Assembly: GCA_907165065.1 (NCBI GenBank)
Contig: OU015534.1
Location: forward strand, 13,957,686-14,021,685
Reading direction: 5' to 3'
From: Caprimulgus europaeus
Taxonomy: Eukaryota; Chordata; Aves; Caprimulgiformes; Caprimulgidae
Length of the DNA stretch: 64,000 nucleotides
Position numbers and translations under genes: made by a program. The notes beneath the pieces are model-generated. The model searched no databases, was not told where the DNA came from, and saw nothing but the letters and a program-made list of their open reading frames with translations. Below, piece after piece: positions 25,101 through 40,700 of the stretch (the stretch's first letter is position 1; the number at the start of each line of letters is the position of its first letter).

Positions 25101-28100
25101 TCCTTTAGTGAAAGAGAAGAATAAGAAAAGTGTTGAGGAGAATTATAAAAGTATCAAGGAGATTTTCCAGTGGCTTCTTATGCTGAAAGAGACATTTCTA
25201 GTTCTACTCGAGAAATTAATTTGATCTATAGAGCCTTTAAAATTAATTTCAATTCTTCAGAACTTGCAATATATTCAGTTATTTAAAATATTAAAAGTGC
25301 TCACTTTTAACATTTGAGATAGTTATCAGCTCCTCTTCTTCAAACTTCATGGCTTTTTTTGAGTAGTAAGAAGGGTTTCAGGCTGGATATAGCAGTGAGG
25401 TTAGAAGTAGAGGGATAAGAAGGGTTTTCTACAATGCACACTTTATAGGGTACAGAGACTGAGTGGCCTAAAGAAAGGGCATATCACAATCTTATCTTCT
25501 CTAGAGTAACATCCCTCAAATTTGATTCAGTCATTCACAGCTAAAAGGGTTAGAAATGTCAAGTATCATCATTATGCTAAAATACCCTTCTCACAACACA
25601 CAAAACTGAGCAAAACCAAACCGACCAAAATCCTCAAATCACTTAACACTGACTCCACTATGTAAGAGCAATACCAATATTTATCCATTGTATTATCTGG
25701 CAAGAAGTGGATCTTGATTCATGCTGCTGAAAGACAAACATTAATAAAAATCCAAATTTCTGCCTAATGGGAAATTTCTGACTTTTCTTTCTGAATCAGG
25801 ATGAAAAATTGCTTGCTTTCTTAAAGTATATTTATTTTTAGAATGGAAAAGAGAAATTCAGGCAATGTGGGGTTTTTTTCCCTTAAAAAAAAATTCCAGC
25901 ATTGAAGTTTTATGATTCAATTAAGCTAAGCAAAATGGGGTTGTTTCAGTGCAAATCTGTGTCACTGTGAAATGCTATGCATGTCATTAGCAAACCACTG
26001 ACTTGTTATTCCATTTTCCTTTCTCAGGATGATGCACCAAAAAACAATACACAAAAATGGTAACATTAAACTGTTGCAATTTAACTTCCACAAGACACTG
26101 TGGTGGCTCAAACTGACAGCTATGTGTGTCAGCATAACCAAAAACAAAGTTGGAGTGGTTTTTTTTTCTGATTTTTAGACAAATTGGAATTATTAGTTTG
26201 AAACAATGTATCAGTTTTTCCTATTGATAAATCAAGATTACAGCAGAATCCCAGTTATCTCAGAGAAACGCAGCTTCCCTGAATTACAGAGGAAAAAAAA
26301 TTCAATTAAAAATCCCTGACCACTTCTTAGCATTCCTTGGACTTCAGTATTTATTCTCTTTTCTGCTTTTAATTGTATTTGCCATTGCTTGGCAGCACAG
26401 AAATTGAATCTTTCTGGTCCCATTTCTGTGTGATACAGAGACAAAACTATTAAAATAGTACCTGCTCTAGTTTCACTTTTATATACTACCAATATGCTAA
26501 ATATTTCTTCTCTTGAGATCACTCATATTTCTTATAATTTGATGATGTTTTTCCACCTCTTTCCTAGAGCAGGTTTTTCAATCTGCTCACTGTACTCTGC
26601 TGTACAGAGACTCCGCTACTTCTTACAGCTACACATGAGCCCCAAAGAGTAAGCCCTGGTGTGTGACACAGACTGCTTAGAACATGCCTACTTTGGTAGC
26701 AGATTAGTTTTCAAGAGAGATTTGAGCTGGACAGCAGCATCGCAGGACGTTCAGGCAATTGTGTGATAAATCAGGGCAAGTGCATCTATTTCAACAACCA
26801 AATCCATCATACTGCTCTGATATTTTTTTCTTACTGCGTTGTTACAGACATCCTCAACAGAGCTCAATTAACACGCAAAGGGAAGTGTTAGATTGCTCAT
26901 GTTAAATGGACACATTTTCATCAGTCTGTTTTCATAATGAAAGGCCCTTTCTTCTGCACAGAGGATAATTTTAAATACCTACCTACAAAAGCGAGTGATG
27001 AAGTCAGAAGTAGAATAAATGGTTGCTCTCTCACTGCTGCTGTTGTATACCTTCACAAGGCTTGACATCTTGAACACATCATCCCCTTGAATTTCCCCCC
27101 AACGCCAGAGTACCTGCTATCTTTCTTCTTGATAAATAGCACTATTACAAAGAAAATGATCACAATAAGCTGTCTAGTGATATACACCGAGTAGCTAAAG
27201 CTCCCTCCATCCTACAGCACAGGGAGGAGGAAGCTCTAGAGATATCCATGTTGTCTCTACTTCCTTGCTCTATGTCCCATAGTCCAAGGCCAGACTGATC
27301 TCTTCTTTGCCAGTACGATGTTTACTGGTAAGGATTTAGTTTTTATCTCTCGGCCTGCTCAGAGGCTGGTAAGACTTGATCTTACATGGCACGCTACCCA
27401 CTGGTCTCAAAGCTTTCCAGTTACTTCCACTTTATAAGACAATGAAATGGTGCCCCGGGTTGCCTGTCTTGTTTGGTCTGAATAAGGGTCCCTCAGCACC
27501 CTGGCATTCCAGCACAGCAACTCTGTATTTGTGAGCATGACACTTGACTTTTCCTAAGGCATCTGGGCCTTGCAAGCGAGCAGGCTTCCCTTACTGGGAG
27601 TAATTATCTGCTGTATGAACACTTCCTGCATCTAAAGGCTTGAGCAAGATCTTACACATCACAAAAGAGTACCCAAGCCTGGCTGCATAGTCAGTTTCTC
27701 CCTTAGTTTCTTCCCCAACTATTAGTTATCTACAAAAACTGAAATTAAAGCTACTCTCCAGAATTAGGTAGATGTAAGCCTAGAGCTTGTGACATTCATG
27801 TGATAGATGTATCCTGTTTGATTGTGTTTTGCCTTCTAGTCTAAGTAAAGAGCTTCTTATATTTGAATTTTTCCCATTTTTGATAGTTTTTTCTTCCCAG
27901 AAGGAAAAAGCCATTTCACTTTTTTTAAGAAAGTCAGATAAATTGATACACATTTAAGAGTATTGGGAAGAGGTAATTTAACAGAAATGCTGCCTTAAAA
28001 AATATTCTCCCTATACAGATGAATCAATTGAACAATTAATGAAAAAAGTCATTAGCTTCTTTTGTTTCATACTAAGAGTCAAAGAATAATTTTATTGAGA

Positions 28101-31100
28101 AAGATGGCATGCAGGCAATTGTCAAAATGAAAGACAAAGTTCTACAAGTAATATTGTGATTAAGCTATGAGTTTCTATGTAGGGTTAGCTCTAGGAAATC
28201 AGAACATCCTTAATAAACACTTCATATTTATAAAACTCTAGATTTTGGCAGGTAGTTCATGAAGATTTATTTACCTAATTTGGGGTGGGGGGGTCCTACA
28301 TTCAGAGACAGTCAGTTTCCCTTGATTTATGCAAGTTATTTTTCCCCTTTCTGCAGCCTAGTAGCAAACTATTTCATTTAAAATATGATAATATACATCA
28401 AATCTCAACAGCATGAGTTAGCTGTGGTTGTTCAGCTGTGTCAGGAGAGTCTGTTCTGTTCAGTGAGGGAGTGAATACGTACTCTCCCTACAAGTACCTT
28501 CTCATGTCATTTATAAACTTCCTTTGCATGAACATTTGGCCTTAAATTTTGCCTTCTGAGAGGATAACACAAAGAAAGGTGTTAGTCCAAACAGTCTTCA
28601 TGCACAATCAAAACAGATACCCATACATTTCTCCTTTTGGAGTACGTTCTTGTGTTTGGAAAGAACAGTTCTTCTATTGACTACATACGCTGCCAAAGTA
28701 GAAGAATAAATTGCAAAAGCCATGGGAGACAGAAGCTTTCATCAAAAGGATATAAAATGGGAGGAGAGATGCTGTTGCTGAGCTATTGGATTGCATAATT
28801 GTCCAGGGATTTTTCTACAGAAGTTACAGAAGTTTTTCCAGTGGAACAGTTTTTCTACCAGAAAATGATGATTTGATAAAAACTGAAACTTTTCATAGTT
28901 GTACATTGATTTCTTCTAAATTTTTTGATGGATCATTATTGAAACAACTGTTGAGGTAGTATTTCAACTTCTTTTAATGCAACAAGAGTTGATATAAAAG
29001 TGAAGTGTTTGAAATTTTTATTTTTTAAAGTTTTGTAATGAACCCAAATATTAAAATTTCAACATTCCTTCTTTCTTGGGGTGAAGGGAAGCTTTTTCTA
29101 GTGTCAGCAGCTCCTGCATATGGGCCATACTACTCTGCCCTGATGTCTCCTGGTGCTCCCATAACCTGCTGGAGGCCAAAAGAGAGTTTCCTCAGCAACT
29201 CTTGCTCCTCTCCCATGTTAACATCCATTCACCCTGTACCAGATCAGGGGGCATTGTGTGTGTGTGTGCCCTAAGAACCACTCTGATTCTTGGCTGTTAT
29301 TTGATCCTGTCCAAGTTAGCAATGCATACTTGCACTTAGCTATACTGTTCCTCTAATACAGCTCTGAGTATGTGAAAATTTCAAAGCTTTAAGGCTTCAG
29401 AGTGATCCAAATAAATAATTTCCTTTTAATTCCTCCTCATCTACTCCTCCACAAACACCAAGTGTCCAGCTTCCACAGCCTCTTAATATAAAAACTATTA
29501 TTAACCTTTCTGTGTTCTCTAGATTCCTCCTTTCTCTTTTTTTGCTTTCACAGGTTTTCTGGTGTTCAGACTTGGCAAGTAGCTTACCAAAACAAACACT
29601 CTATGAATGCTGAAAGAACAGCATCTAATTAAATGTTGGATGTTAATTGTAGCCATGCTTTATTTCTACTTTCAAAGAGTAGAATAGAATAAGCTCCATT
29701 AAAAGTTTGACCTTTGAAAGCCACAATACCTTACTTATCTTGAGAGAACACTTCCTCAGTAGCAAAGCCTGTTTGCCAGTGTGTTAGTCTGTGTGCTCTG
29801 AGCAACAAAATAGGTTACTGTGAGCATTTTAAGTACCATTCAGAGGAAAAGCATCTTAAACTCTACAGTGTTTAGTCACATTTTGAAGTAGCTTGCTTAA
29901 ACGTTCTGAAAGACTTCAACTAGTCAACTTTTCAGAATCATTTATGTAATTGAAAGTCTTAAATTGAGCTGGTAGATGCCAAATACTCTATTAAAACACT
30001 TGATAAGAGAAACAAAATCTATACTATTGACCATCAGCAGGGAACAACTAAGCTGTGCTCCAGATTTAAAAAAAGAAAAAAGCCAAAGATGAACAGTTTA
30101 CAGTAACATATGTCAAGAACCACGGCTTAAATCAACACAAGGTTGCAAACTTCGTTGCTCTTTGGCTTCACAGTTTCTGCTTTCCTCCAAAACTGATGAA
30201 CTGGCTGTGTACAGAACATCTCCACAGTCTGCTCAGAAAGCTTACACAAACATCCTCTCATGAAATTTCATGCTTTTAATCTTGTTCCACACACTTCTGA
30301 AGGTTTTGATATGGTCTATACAGTCTATAACTAATTTATACTCATTATACTTTTACTGTCAGTTTACCTGAGCAGTGGTAAAGAAAATAACATGCTGTAT
30401 CACTGCAGAGATCTTGTCAATTAGATGCAGAGAGCACTTCAGTATCTGTATACGCAACTGTACTGTTGAACTGAAAGTACACAAACTGTTAGGAATATGC
30501 CATGCTGCCATTACTCTGTAAAATACTTGAATACTGCAATAATATCTGCCAGCTGCAACTCACTGTTTCACATCAAATAAAATGGCATGAGTGCATGGAG
30601 CTAGGACCAGTGTCAGCTATTATTTGGCAGTTTTTCCTAAGGGGACACACTGACAGACAATCAAAACTTTTCTTTAATATTTCTTATTGTGTTTCTGCTA
30701 GTGAGACTACCTGTCATGTAGCAATCATTCTTCGCTTGTGACAGAGAAATAAAAACAGTAAAGAAAAGAACTTGTACACCCACCTCGGATATCTGGATTC
30801 AACAAAGTTTGTTCATGTTTGGATTTGGCTTTGAACAGAGGTATGCCACAGTGTGGTCATGGACTTAGGTTAGTCATTTTGGGGAATGTCAGACACCCTT
30901 AACTGAAAATCCAAGACTCCTTTGCAAAAACCTGGCTCTTCATATACACACTAACTCTCCTAACACATCACAGTGACTGCAGTGGAAGGATGTCACAGAT
31001 GGAAATACTCAGCCTGGATGGGCTGAGCATGCAAAGTCTGGATTTTATTTGAACTACCATTGTAAAGCATTGAAATGCAGTAACAAATACTTGTCATACC

Positions 31101-34100
31101 ACATTGATCAAAGTCTCAGTTTCTCTGTTACAACAGCAAAAGAAAAAGCAAATAAGCAAAGAAACTCCCAAGCTCAAAGAGATCCTTCCCAAACTGCAAG
31201 TGTGGTGGTACCATGTTGTGGTATAGAGGACGTAGCACTGCTATGTCAGCGTTAGAGACTGTCCGCCGTTGTCCTGAGCACTGGCTAGGGTAAACTTTGT
31301 ATCATCAGACTAATGAATTGTACTTTGTGTAGAGAATTGTGGTCACAGTGCAAGTCAGGAATTTTGTCGTTTGAGAACCTCAGATCTATGCTTTTAACAA
31401 AAGCATCTTTCCCCTTCAGATTCTGCTGTGCAAGCTACTTGTTTTTACCAGAACTGTTGACATTTATATTTTTTTAAACCAAAGTTTTCAAATCAAAACC
31501 ACAAAGGTAACCACCTACATGTTATACTGGACAATTATTCCTTTTTAATTCATACAATAAAATCACCTATTCTTGGCCAGCATTTTATTGCCTGTGCCTC
31601 AAATCTTTTTCCTACCCATTCTCCTACACATCAGTTCTTTTCTGTCTCTACTCTGACTCTGTAGAATTTCCTCTTTCAGTTTTCCAACTCTACCCACTTT
31701 TGCTTCTCTCATCCAGTGTTTTCCACCTAAAAAAAATGGGTCCTAGTGCTTGCTCCTTTCTATGCACCATAGTCTTGATCAACTGTAGCATCTATCTTTG
31801 CCCAGGAATTGCCAGAGACACAGATGGGAAGACCAGACCCTTTGAAACCACCATGCAAAAGACCAAAGGAAAGAAAGAAAAGCAGTACAGGTGGGAGCAG
31901 CAAATGGGACTCACACCCCAGCTTGACAATTCAGGTGAGCAGATAAGAAGCTGGAAATAAACTGATGAATGGGAGGATTAGCAGAAAGGAAAGGCAAAGC
32001 CTCAGACTTGTGGAGGACACTGCACAGAAATGGACAGAAAGAAAATACATCAAAGGGTTCAAGTAAGCAGCAAGACACATTAGGATTAAGCTTTGCTGAT
32101 CCAAACCTCTAAACTATTGGACGTTCACCCATCACTAATCTTGTCCCCCTTCATTTATGAGAAAACATGACCAAATGTAATCAGTTACAGGATCCTGGGA
32201 CACAGTTATATCAAATTATTTCTCATGTAACAAGATGCAGTGCAGTGCCATGGCCTATATTTCAGCTGTAGTAGCAGTCAGCTTTTTCCCCTTAGATGTC
32301 ACATCTTACTGTAATTTACTATCTAGAAGACTTGTAATTAAAACCATATGCCTCACTTTTTTGGTGTACATAAGGGATTCCACATTTCTATAAACTTTGC
32401 CAATTGTAAACTCATCTCCCTCTCTCCCCACAAACATGTGGCCCAACTGTATGTAATAAGAGTAATGTGGAGAATGATACTTGGTTAGACTCTCTTGCTG
32501 TAAACTGCTCCTTTCCTCTAATGGCCTGAAAAGTACAGAGCTAAACCAATTAATCTGCAATAAGCTAAAACTGAAAGCTACATTTTAGTAATAGGTGATT
32601 GTATTCTTTTAATTAATGCAGCATCACTTTTCAGTAATTTTTTTGCCGTTTCTAACAGCAAGGGTATATTTTAGGACAGATACTGATCTCTTTGGTGATG
32701 CAGAGGGGATGTAAACCTGTCACACCTGAAAAACTTTGATACAGAGAAATCCCTAGTGGGAATAGCACTGACATACCTGTCTGCATGCCATCCCCCTGCC
32801 CACAGGTACATCATAGACAGAACTGCTACTGGAATAGACCAAAGATGTATCTGAAATATTACAACATTTTGGCTGTTGTCAGCAACCCTCGTCGGTGCCC
32901 ATACCCATCCCAGTCCTAAGCAACCTTGGGGAAAGGCAGTGCACGAATGGTGAGTATGGGCACCCACTATCACATCCTCATTCAATGCACTAGAATCAGA
33001 AATAGCTTTTCACAGCCTTTATGTTAAAAAGGCATGAAACCCCTCAGAAAGGGTCATATTTTATCTGCTATTCATTGGACTGTACTCATAATTTTAGCAT
33101 TTTTTCCATGTCAAATGACAGCCCGGGTAGCTGAATTTTTGGCTGGTTTATGACCTGCAGATCTGTTCATGTTCTGGTATTGGGGCTTTGCATCCTGTCC
33201 CTGTAAAAGGAACAGAGAACTGCCAGACAGGGCAGTGTAGGGCTGAAATATTACAGGAATGAAGAATAGATACCATAATTCAACACATTTTGATTCATTG
33301 CTGTGGCTAACTCCATCTCTCATCTTTGGACAGCTTTCTCCCAGATATCTCAATAAAGACAGGCCACATAACAGAGGTTTTTACCATGCTGTCCATCTCA
33401 ATCTCTCTCATCAATAGATACATGAGATGATAGCCCTACAAATATCACAGCTAAACCTTACAGTTATGGCATGAGGGTCAATTGTTCAGTTAATGTAACC
33501 AAACTCCATTGACTTCAGCTGAATGGCAGCCATACATCAGTGGAGAATCTTTTACCTTCCAGCTTTTTCCTTTATCCCTGTTCAAAAAGCCCTAAACCCA
33601 CACACAAACAGGACAATTTTTGTAGAAGATGCTGTTCACAAGTATATTTAATGGAAATATTCCTGTTTTGAAGAGATTTTAAAGTCAGCATTACTGCCCA
33701 TCTATTCATGTAATTACTGAACTTTCATACACAAATGCAAGATGCTTTAGAAGAAAACATTACTTCTTTTCTTCATATTTTCTTTATTTCACCAGAGTAC
33801 CCACTCCTACTGCATGCTACTCCTCTTCTTTCCCCTCAATACCACTGGCATGTTAAAGTGACTTTAATAATTCACTAGTGTGAAAATAACATCATGGGGT
33901 TTTCCGTCCTCTAGTCATATTGTGGGTTTAATGGATATTTCTACTAAACTGTTGGATCTATATAAATCAATCAACTAGGTACTTACGTGTCATCATAAGA
34001 AAATTCTCTGCCCTGAAATACTGAGACTCACTTTAGCTGCAATTTATAGTTTTAGCTTGGTCATTCATTTTAAGCAATGGGGAGAAAAACCCCACAACAA

Positions 34101-34655
34101 ATTGGAGGGGCAAAAACAGCATTTAAGCTCCATGAACTGTTTTAACAACAACAAAAAAGATATTGGAAGAAAAATTAAAGAGCATCAAACCACTGCCTTG
34201 TCAGATTATTTAACTTAGGAAATACTGATTTTTCACTTCTAAATGTATTTTTTATTGCCTAAAGAGGTTCTAAATTAAAACTTTAATGGTAAAACACAAG
34301 AGTATGTAACAAAATGCCCAAGAAAAAAACCCATTATTTTTTGGGGAAGGAAGATTTTGTTTTCACTACAACACTTTTCCCTTCCAACATCATCTGATAT
34401 GACTGTATTTACTCAGTCCTGCTTTTAAAAATACATTAAAGAGTCATGGTTAATGCTGATACAAGAGGCATGCCCTAACCTGTGATGGCATTTGTATGAC
34501 AGTTGAATTTGCATGAGTGATGAACAAGGACAACTGGAAAAAATACAATCACCAGTACAGAGAAATATTTTAATATGACCATGTAAAACTAAAATGAAAA
34601 GTGGTTTTACAGCCATTTTTTGAGTAAGAAAAGAAATTAAATAGTGTATGGGTGT
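22191..34655. other. Long unique stretch without recognised gene
   Basis: This is 12 kb of AT-rich sequence. It holds a short (AT)n at 22327-22341, a 16-T run at 23122-23137 and a G run at about 28280-28293. A weak exon-like open segment with a hydrophobic stretch lies on the minus strand at 27056-27211; it is discussed as a finding only. The rest shows short open frames on both strands and no recognised repeat family. Confidence 0.5.
23122..23137. repeat. Poly-T run
   Basis: Sixteen consecutive T residues follow a pyrimidine-rich stretch. Read on the minus strand this is an A tract, but no AATAAA is seen at the proper distance, so I do not call a retrocopy. Confidence 0.8.
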
Positions 34656-34718
34656 TGGTTTTTTTGTTGTTGTTTGTTTGTTTTTGGGGTTTTTTTTGGG
34701 TTTTTTTGGTTTTTTTAA
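34656..34718. repeat. (GTTT)n / T-G-rich simple repeat
   Basis: About 60 bp of T runs broken by G, including GTTGTTGTTTGTTTG and GGGG/GGG islands between T8 runs. Open frames across it are repetitive artefacts. Confidence 0.85.
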
Positions 34719-37700
34719 TTTCAAGGCGAGATGTGCTTAGTAGTACTATCCTTCGTAATTCCAAACAAAACTGTTCCTGTCTGTCATTCCTTATCCTACT
34801 TCATCTCCTGCCTGACTGGGAGAAGCTGACTGCTAAAGGGCAGTGACCAGTCAGAAAGGTTTTTCTGTAGACAATAGAAAACAGCACATATACATATATA
34901 AAAAAAATATTTGTATACATACAAATGGTGCATCATCATTGGAAACTCTATCTGATCCACTTTTAGTATCCGTCTGCCCAGATCCCAGTAATAGTAATCC
35001 ACAGTTTATGATAAAAATTCAGTTACTACTCTGAAATTATAACCCAGTGCAACGGCTTATTTTGTCCTGAACAGTGTATGAATTCAGACAAAAAAATTGT
35101 GAAATATGATGCTACTTGAGGAAATATTCCCTACAAAAAAAAATTCCTACATTGTGTTGGGTAAATGTTTATGCAGAGCATTACTGCTGATGAACATTGA
35201 CTCTCATCAGCCATGCTAGAACCTGGAAACCTGTTATCCTCCTTGCTTTACTGAAAGGATAACATATCTTGATGTGTTTCAGAGAGCTTTGCTGATGCAC
35301 TCTGCACTTCAATCTCACAAAAAAGCCCCAAACAACAACAACAAAAAAGCAAACTGTACTAACCTGTCTTGCACAACAGCAAGTGAACTTTGCTGTGAGA
35401 ATATAACCTCTGAAACTGCCTCTAAGTGTGATGACAGCAGTTTGCCATTTTTAAGAGCACAGCGTTTCAGGCCCATGATGGAAAGAGCTGGTTGTGAGGT
35501 GAGACAACCTCTCTGGATTTTTTTTTTTTCCTTTCCTTCTAAATGAATCTGCACAAAGTGCCTCAAAATGAAGACATCACCCAAAAAGAGGGAAGGCTGA
35601 GCAGCAGTTTAAGAAATAGGTGTCTATAAGCCTCCAGATGAAAAGTTTTTCCCCTTCTATTTGCTCTTTTTAATATATCTTATATAGTAATGGCTGTACA
35701 GTGTATTCAGCTGCATTTTAAAATTATAACAAGAGAAGTCCAGGCTACAATTTCAGTGAACTAATCTGATGACAGTTAGGTCCCTCTTTTCCCCATTTTT
35801 GTCCTGGATATTCATCTTATTGCAGTTTCAGACCTGCATTCACATGGGAACAGTGATATTATTTTAAAGTTATTGATTCAAAAGATGGCAAGGGAGAAAT
35901 TCTGGGTTGTTATGCCCAAAGCATCTGAAAACAGAAACCTGTCACAAGGAAAAGGATTATCTTAAGCTCCAGTCCCTCTTAAGCACGAGAGAGTCATGCA
36001 ACAGATGCACAAGAACTATAGCCAGACACATCGCCTACCACTATGCCACTAAAGGTATCATTGCAGAATGAGGATCTGTCTTAATCCTGGAAGTTTTGAA
36101 CAAGTGGAAATACACAGACCCAGGTGTACAATCAAGAGTCTTTAAAGCAGCTGTTTACTAATTTGTGCAATTTAAGTTGTCTTACATGTCACAATGTGTA
36201 CCCAGCCTTGTACTTCAAGAGTGTGGTACTGAACGTATCATGTGCTTGATGTTGCATGGTGGATCTTAAAAATCATTTGGATAATACAAAGTCAAAACAG
36301 TCAGCTTGGTTAAGGAGCCTCAAGAAAGTAATCCTCAGAGGTACTGGGACTTAATTACCTACTCTTACAACAAATCAGAGACATAATATGCTCCTTCAGG
36401 GAAGAGCAGATGGTGAGTTCCTTTCTTTTTTTGGAGTGGACACCTGGGATTGCCACAACATGTGTGGCTGCCACCCACACCTTCCTCTGGGCAATCTTAC
36501 CTCTAGACTTGGCAATTATATTGCATTTTACATCCCCCATGAGGATTGTGTTAGTCCTTTTATTGTATTAGAAGCTATTCATATATGCTGAGAAAGGACA
36601 AGGACAACACAAGACCTAAGCCCCCATAAATACATATAGCCACAATACTGTACTGCCATGCTTCAATGCACTAAGCTCTTAAAAAGTATGGCAAAGAGCT
36701 CATTAGAGAGCAGGACTCAGCTCTGTGCCTTAAAATACATCAGACAGCTATATGTTTACTAGTTTGGAATAAAAGTTGCTTTAAAATAGACAAACTATCA
36801 GAATCAGAAGATTGTATGTTCTATTTGTGCAGTGAATATTTCAAACTATATAAGCCTTGTTACAAATATTAATCAGTGGCTATATGACAAGACTTGTCTT
36901 TTTGCATCAAACGCTATATATTTTCACTTGCTATCAATAAACGGAATTTTTCATGAAACTGCACTATCTTACCATGCTTAAATTAATTATATTAAAAAAT
37001 ATTTAGTGCAAATATTTGTCATATTTGTCACTTTATGACAAACTGACAGACTAGGATTTATATTGCATAAAGACACTGCTTGTGATTGTGTTGAACACAG
37101 TATTTTCAGGCTTCTTAAAAGCCCAAAGCATCTAGAAGTCCAGAAAAGTGAAACCCAGCCCCATCCCACCCCCACAACTCTCTGTCCTTCCTCTAGATGA
37201 TTTCACAGGTAGTAGTGATGAAAGGAGTTTAAAGGTGATTAAATTGCCTAGAAAGACAAGATATGATAAAGAAATAGATAGATTTGCAGTTGCTTGGGCA
37301 AAAGGTAAGTAGCTGCCCAAGTGCTGACCTCAAAGTGCAAAGCCCAACCGGATTGTTCTGCTGCCCGAGGGTCATTCGTACATCAAGCTTTTCACTACCC
37401 AAAGCTTCTCTTGTATCATCACCATCACTTTTTCACAATGGAGAAACACTCACTGCCCATTATACTGAAGATTAATTTCTTTGGTTTCTGCTGTAGAAAT
37501 TTTGGCACAGCAACACGTCTGGATTCAGAAGAGATCAGACCACATAAAACTCATAGTGGGCTACAATCACTAAGGAAACTTCCCCCTCCAAAATTGCTCA
37601 CACTAAAACCACTTTAAATCCAATGTTAAGATTTCCTGCACTTCTGAAGAGCAACTTTTATTCCCACACTTCAGAACAAATCAGTGGCAAGTGCAGGAGA

Positions 37701-40700
37701 TGACACAAACATGTCCTTTGGTGTAGTTATGCAACAAAGACATTTCACAATTAATTATTCTAAAAAGATTAACTTCCAAAAGCTCCTTATAGAAATCCAG
37801 TATCCAAAACAACAGTTAAATACTGAATCTGGGAAAATACCCAGGAAGCTGAGAGCACATATACATTGCTTATCATTGTTGTTGTGGTTTTGGTGTTTAA
37901 GCTTTGGTATCTGCAGTATCTGCAACAAAAGTTCACTGTATGAAGCAGAAGAGCATATAGATACAAGCCAAATATAAAGAACCTGAGTCTTTTGCAAACC
38001 ACTGTCCTTACATTACAATGGAAAACTAGATGCATCCATGCTATTCAGATCTATTCTTCACTTGCTGGGTGAAAAATCAGGTTACAAATACCCACTTCTG
38101 GAACAGCATAGGAAACAACTCTGGTTCAGGTAGCAATCGTTATACTCTAAAAGTAGCTTAGTCTTCCAAAAGAGGAAAAGTTTGAAGAGACTCTTTTGGT
38201 ATCCTAAAATAAAGTGGTTTTAGGGGACCCATTTTTCTGGAGATGGATGTTCTGTATTTTCCATGAATCAGCTCCATTTAGCAGGTCTTCAGTAAATACT
38301 GCAAAAACATGGCACTTTTATATATCGCTATTGTAAATGAAAAAGCTTATACTAAGTACATGTGTCCAAGCACAAGTTTACTGTAAATTTATCCCATCTT
38401 AACAGATATAGAGAATTTTAGGCTACCATAGGAGTAAGAGCTATGTTTTAGCTTTCTCAGGTATCTTACCAAGGAAAACTTACCTTTCCATCAGAGTCAT
38501 AATTGCACACTAGTAGAGACACTAAATGTATGCTCCCAGGAAGGACTACTGAGTAAGCATTTACTATTAATGTGGCTGATAAAACATGGTAAAATTATTT
38601 TATAGCAGAAGAAACACCTGGGGGCAAGGGGAGAAAACTGCCTTTTAAGTCTCCTGTGGTACATTAATTTGGCTTATTTAAGTCAAGTGAAGTGCTGAGT
38701 GGTGATAGAAAGGGAATTTTGATGAAGCACTCAAGATCTGTTTACTGTCCTCTCTTGCACTGGGGACAACAGAATTACTCACAGAAAAGGAACTGTTAAG
38801 AGTGGCAGCAGTGTAAGACCTGGGATATTTTGTAAATAAAATGAATATATCGTCCAGCTTGCTAAGTATTAACTGCCGCTTTCTACACTTCCCATCTATA
38901 TTACCTCATTCAAAACAGAGACAAGCACTGTCCTTTGGTGTCCAGAGAGTCTGGATGAGAGTATCTTAATTCATCTATGTAGCAAGATTTTGTTCATGTT
39001 TAAACAGTTAACGTTCCTTCTTACATCCCTTTGAGAAGTTCAGCACTAACATCAGAGTTTTCTTGATCGTAATCTGCACTTCATGCCTTAGGCTTGCATA
39101 TGTACATCGTACACATACATACCACCTAATCACCAGTTCTGAACAAATTAGCTCAACCCAAATATATCCAATTTTTATTGAATACACCCCTCTCAAGAGG
39201 TCATAGGAGCCAGATTATTTTTCTATTCAGCAAAAGTAAAGACATCAGGATCAGGCCTTGTATATTTAAAAAAGAATTTATGATTTAAAGCTACATTTTC
39301 AGCATGAAAAATGTATTCATTTGAAAGACAAGGAAAAAAGTGTGAATAGGCTTATTTTGTCTAGAACAAAAGCAGTCACAATAGTAATGCCCAAGTTTTA
39401 CCTGCACTCTGTTAGCTAAGGAAAAGCAGCTGCCCAGGTTTAACAGCTCATCCAAAGCAAACTGGCTGGTGCAGAACCCTTCCATGATAACACACTGGTA
39501 TCTCAAGGAGTCCTGAGAAAGCAGCAAGGGACAGAGAGGATACACCACAAAAGTGTAATTACACTGAAGCCTTTGAAAGTTAGTATAATGCCCTCAGAGA
39601 TGTGCAGGGAAATAGCTCTCATCTCCGCCATGTAAACCTGCATGAAATACTGTACTACTTGTACTACCTTTGTACTGGTTGCTGCCAGCAATGAAGGGAT
39701 CTGATAACCAGTGACAAGTGTTCAAAACCCAGTAAGGCTCCCCCAGGAAGATGGTCTTAATATTGACAAGATGTTCCAAACAAACTAAAAGCCCAATGCT
39801 TTTGTCTGCCTTTCTTGTATTGTTGGATCCCTTAAATATTATTATATCTGCTACATATCCTTCCAAAAAACAAGAACATTGACACTGGAGATTATTTAGA
39901 GAATATATAACTGATTTAATGGCATTTTAGGAAGAGAGCAGCAGACACAATTAACATCAGCCTAAGCCTCTGCTTAATAAAACCAAAGACCTGTATGATT
40001 TCAACTTTAGCCAATAAAAACTGAAAAAAGTTTCAGAATTGATTGTCCAAAACTGAAAGCTGTAATTCTCCAGCATACAGTGATGGACAGTTTAGAAATA
40101 CTATAGAAAGCATCATATAAGTCTATTCAATGACAGAAAGCTTTCTTGAAAGAAAGAAAAAACTCTTTGCAGAGTACACTGTTATCTACTGTACTTACCA
40201 TTCTCAGATTGTAGCTTATCAATTTGTTACATACCTTAGAGGTACAGAGAGATACCAAGATCTTCATGACAACAAACAACAACCCAAACAACGAAAACTT
40301 CTCACCTATTTGAGAACCTATTTCCTGCAGTTTATAGCCTGAAAATTGCTATAAACATACACTGAAATTAAGTGTTTTCTATGTGAGAGGGCTGTTACAC
40401 AGCTGCAAGATTAGGGCCTGATGCAGTTTACCACTCCATTACAAAATCTGTTGTTCTATATTCAAAGTCCCACAGGAACTTCTGTTTAGCTATAAGTCTT
40501 TATGCAACAATAACGCCTATAACAAGAGATGAGGAAGCGTTACCCCGGCTTGTCTCAGGTTCCTTCTTTTGTCACTTGTCATTATGGCTCAAAGGACCCA
40601 AAGGAGTATTGCCATTCTCTGTTACTGCTCCATTAAAAAGAAATCTTTCTAGTGTGCTGGATAGTCTACATCAAAGAAATTCTGCTATGGTAAAGTGTTA

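Noticed and set aside
28945-28965. let-7-like word TGAGGTAGTA
   Set aside because: The match stops after ten bases, the remainder of the mature let-7 is absent and no precursor hairpin is apparent.
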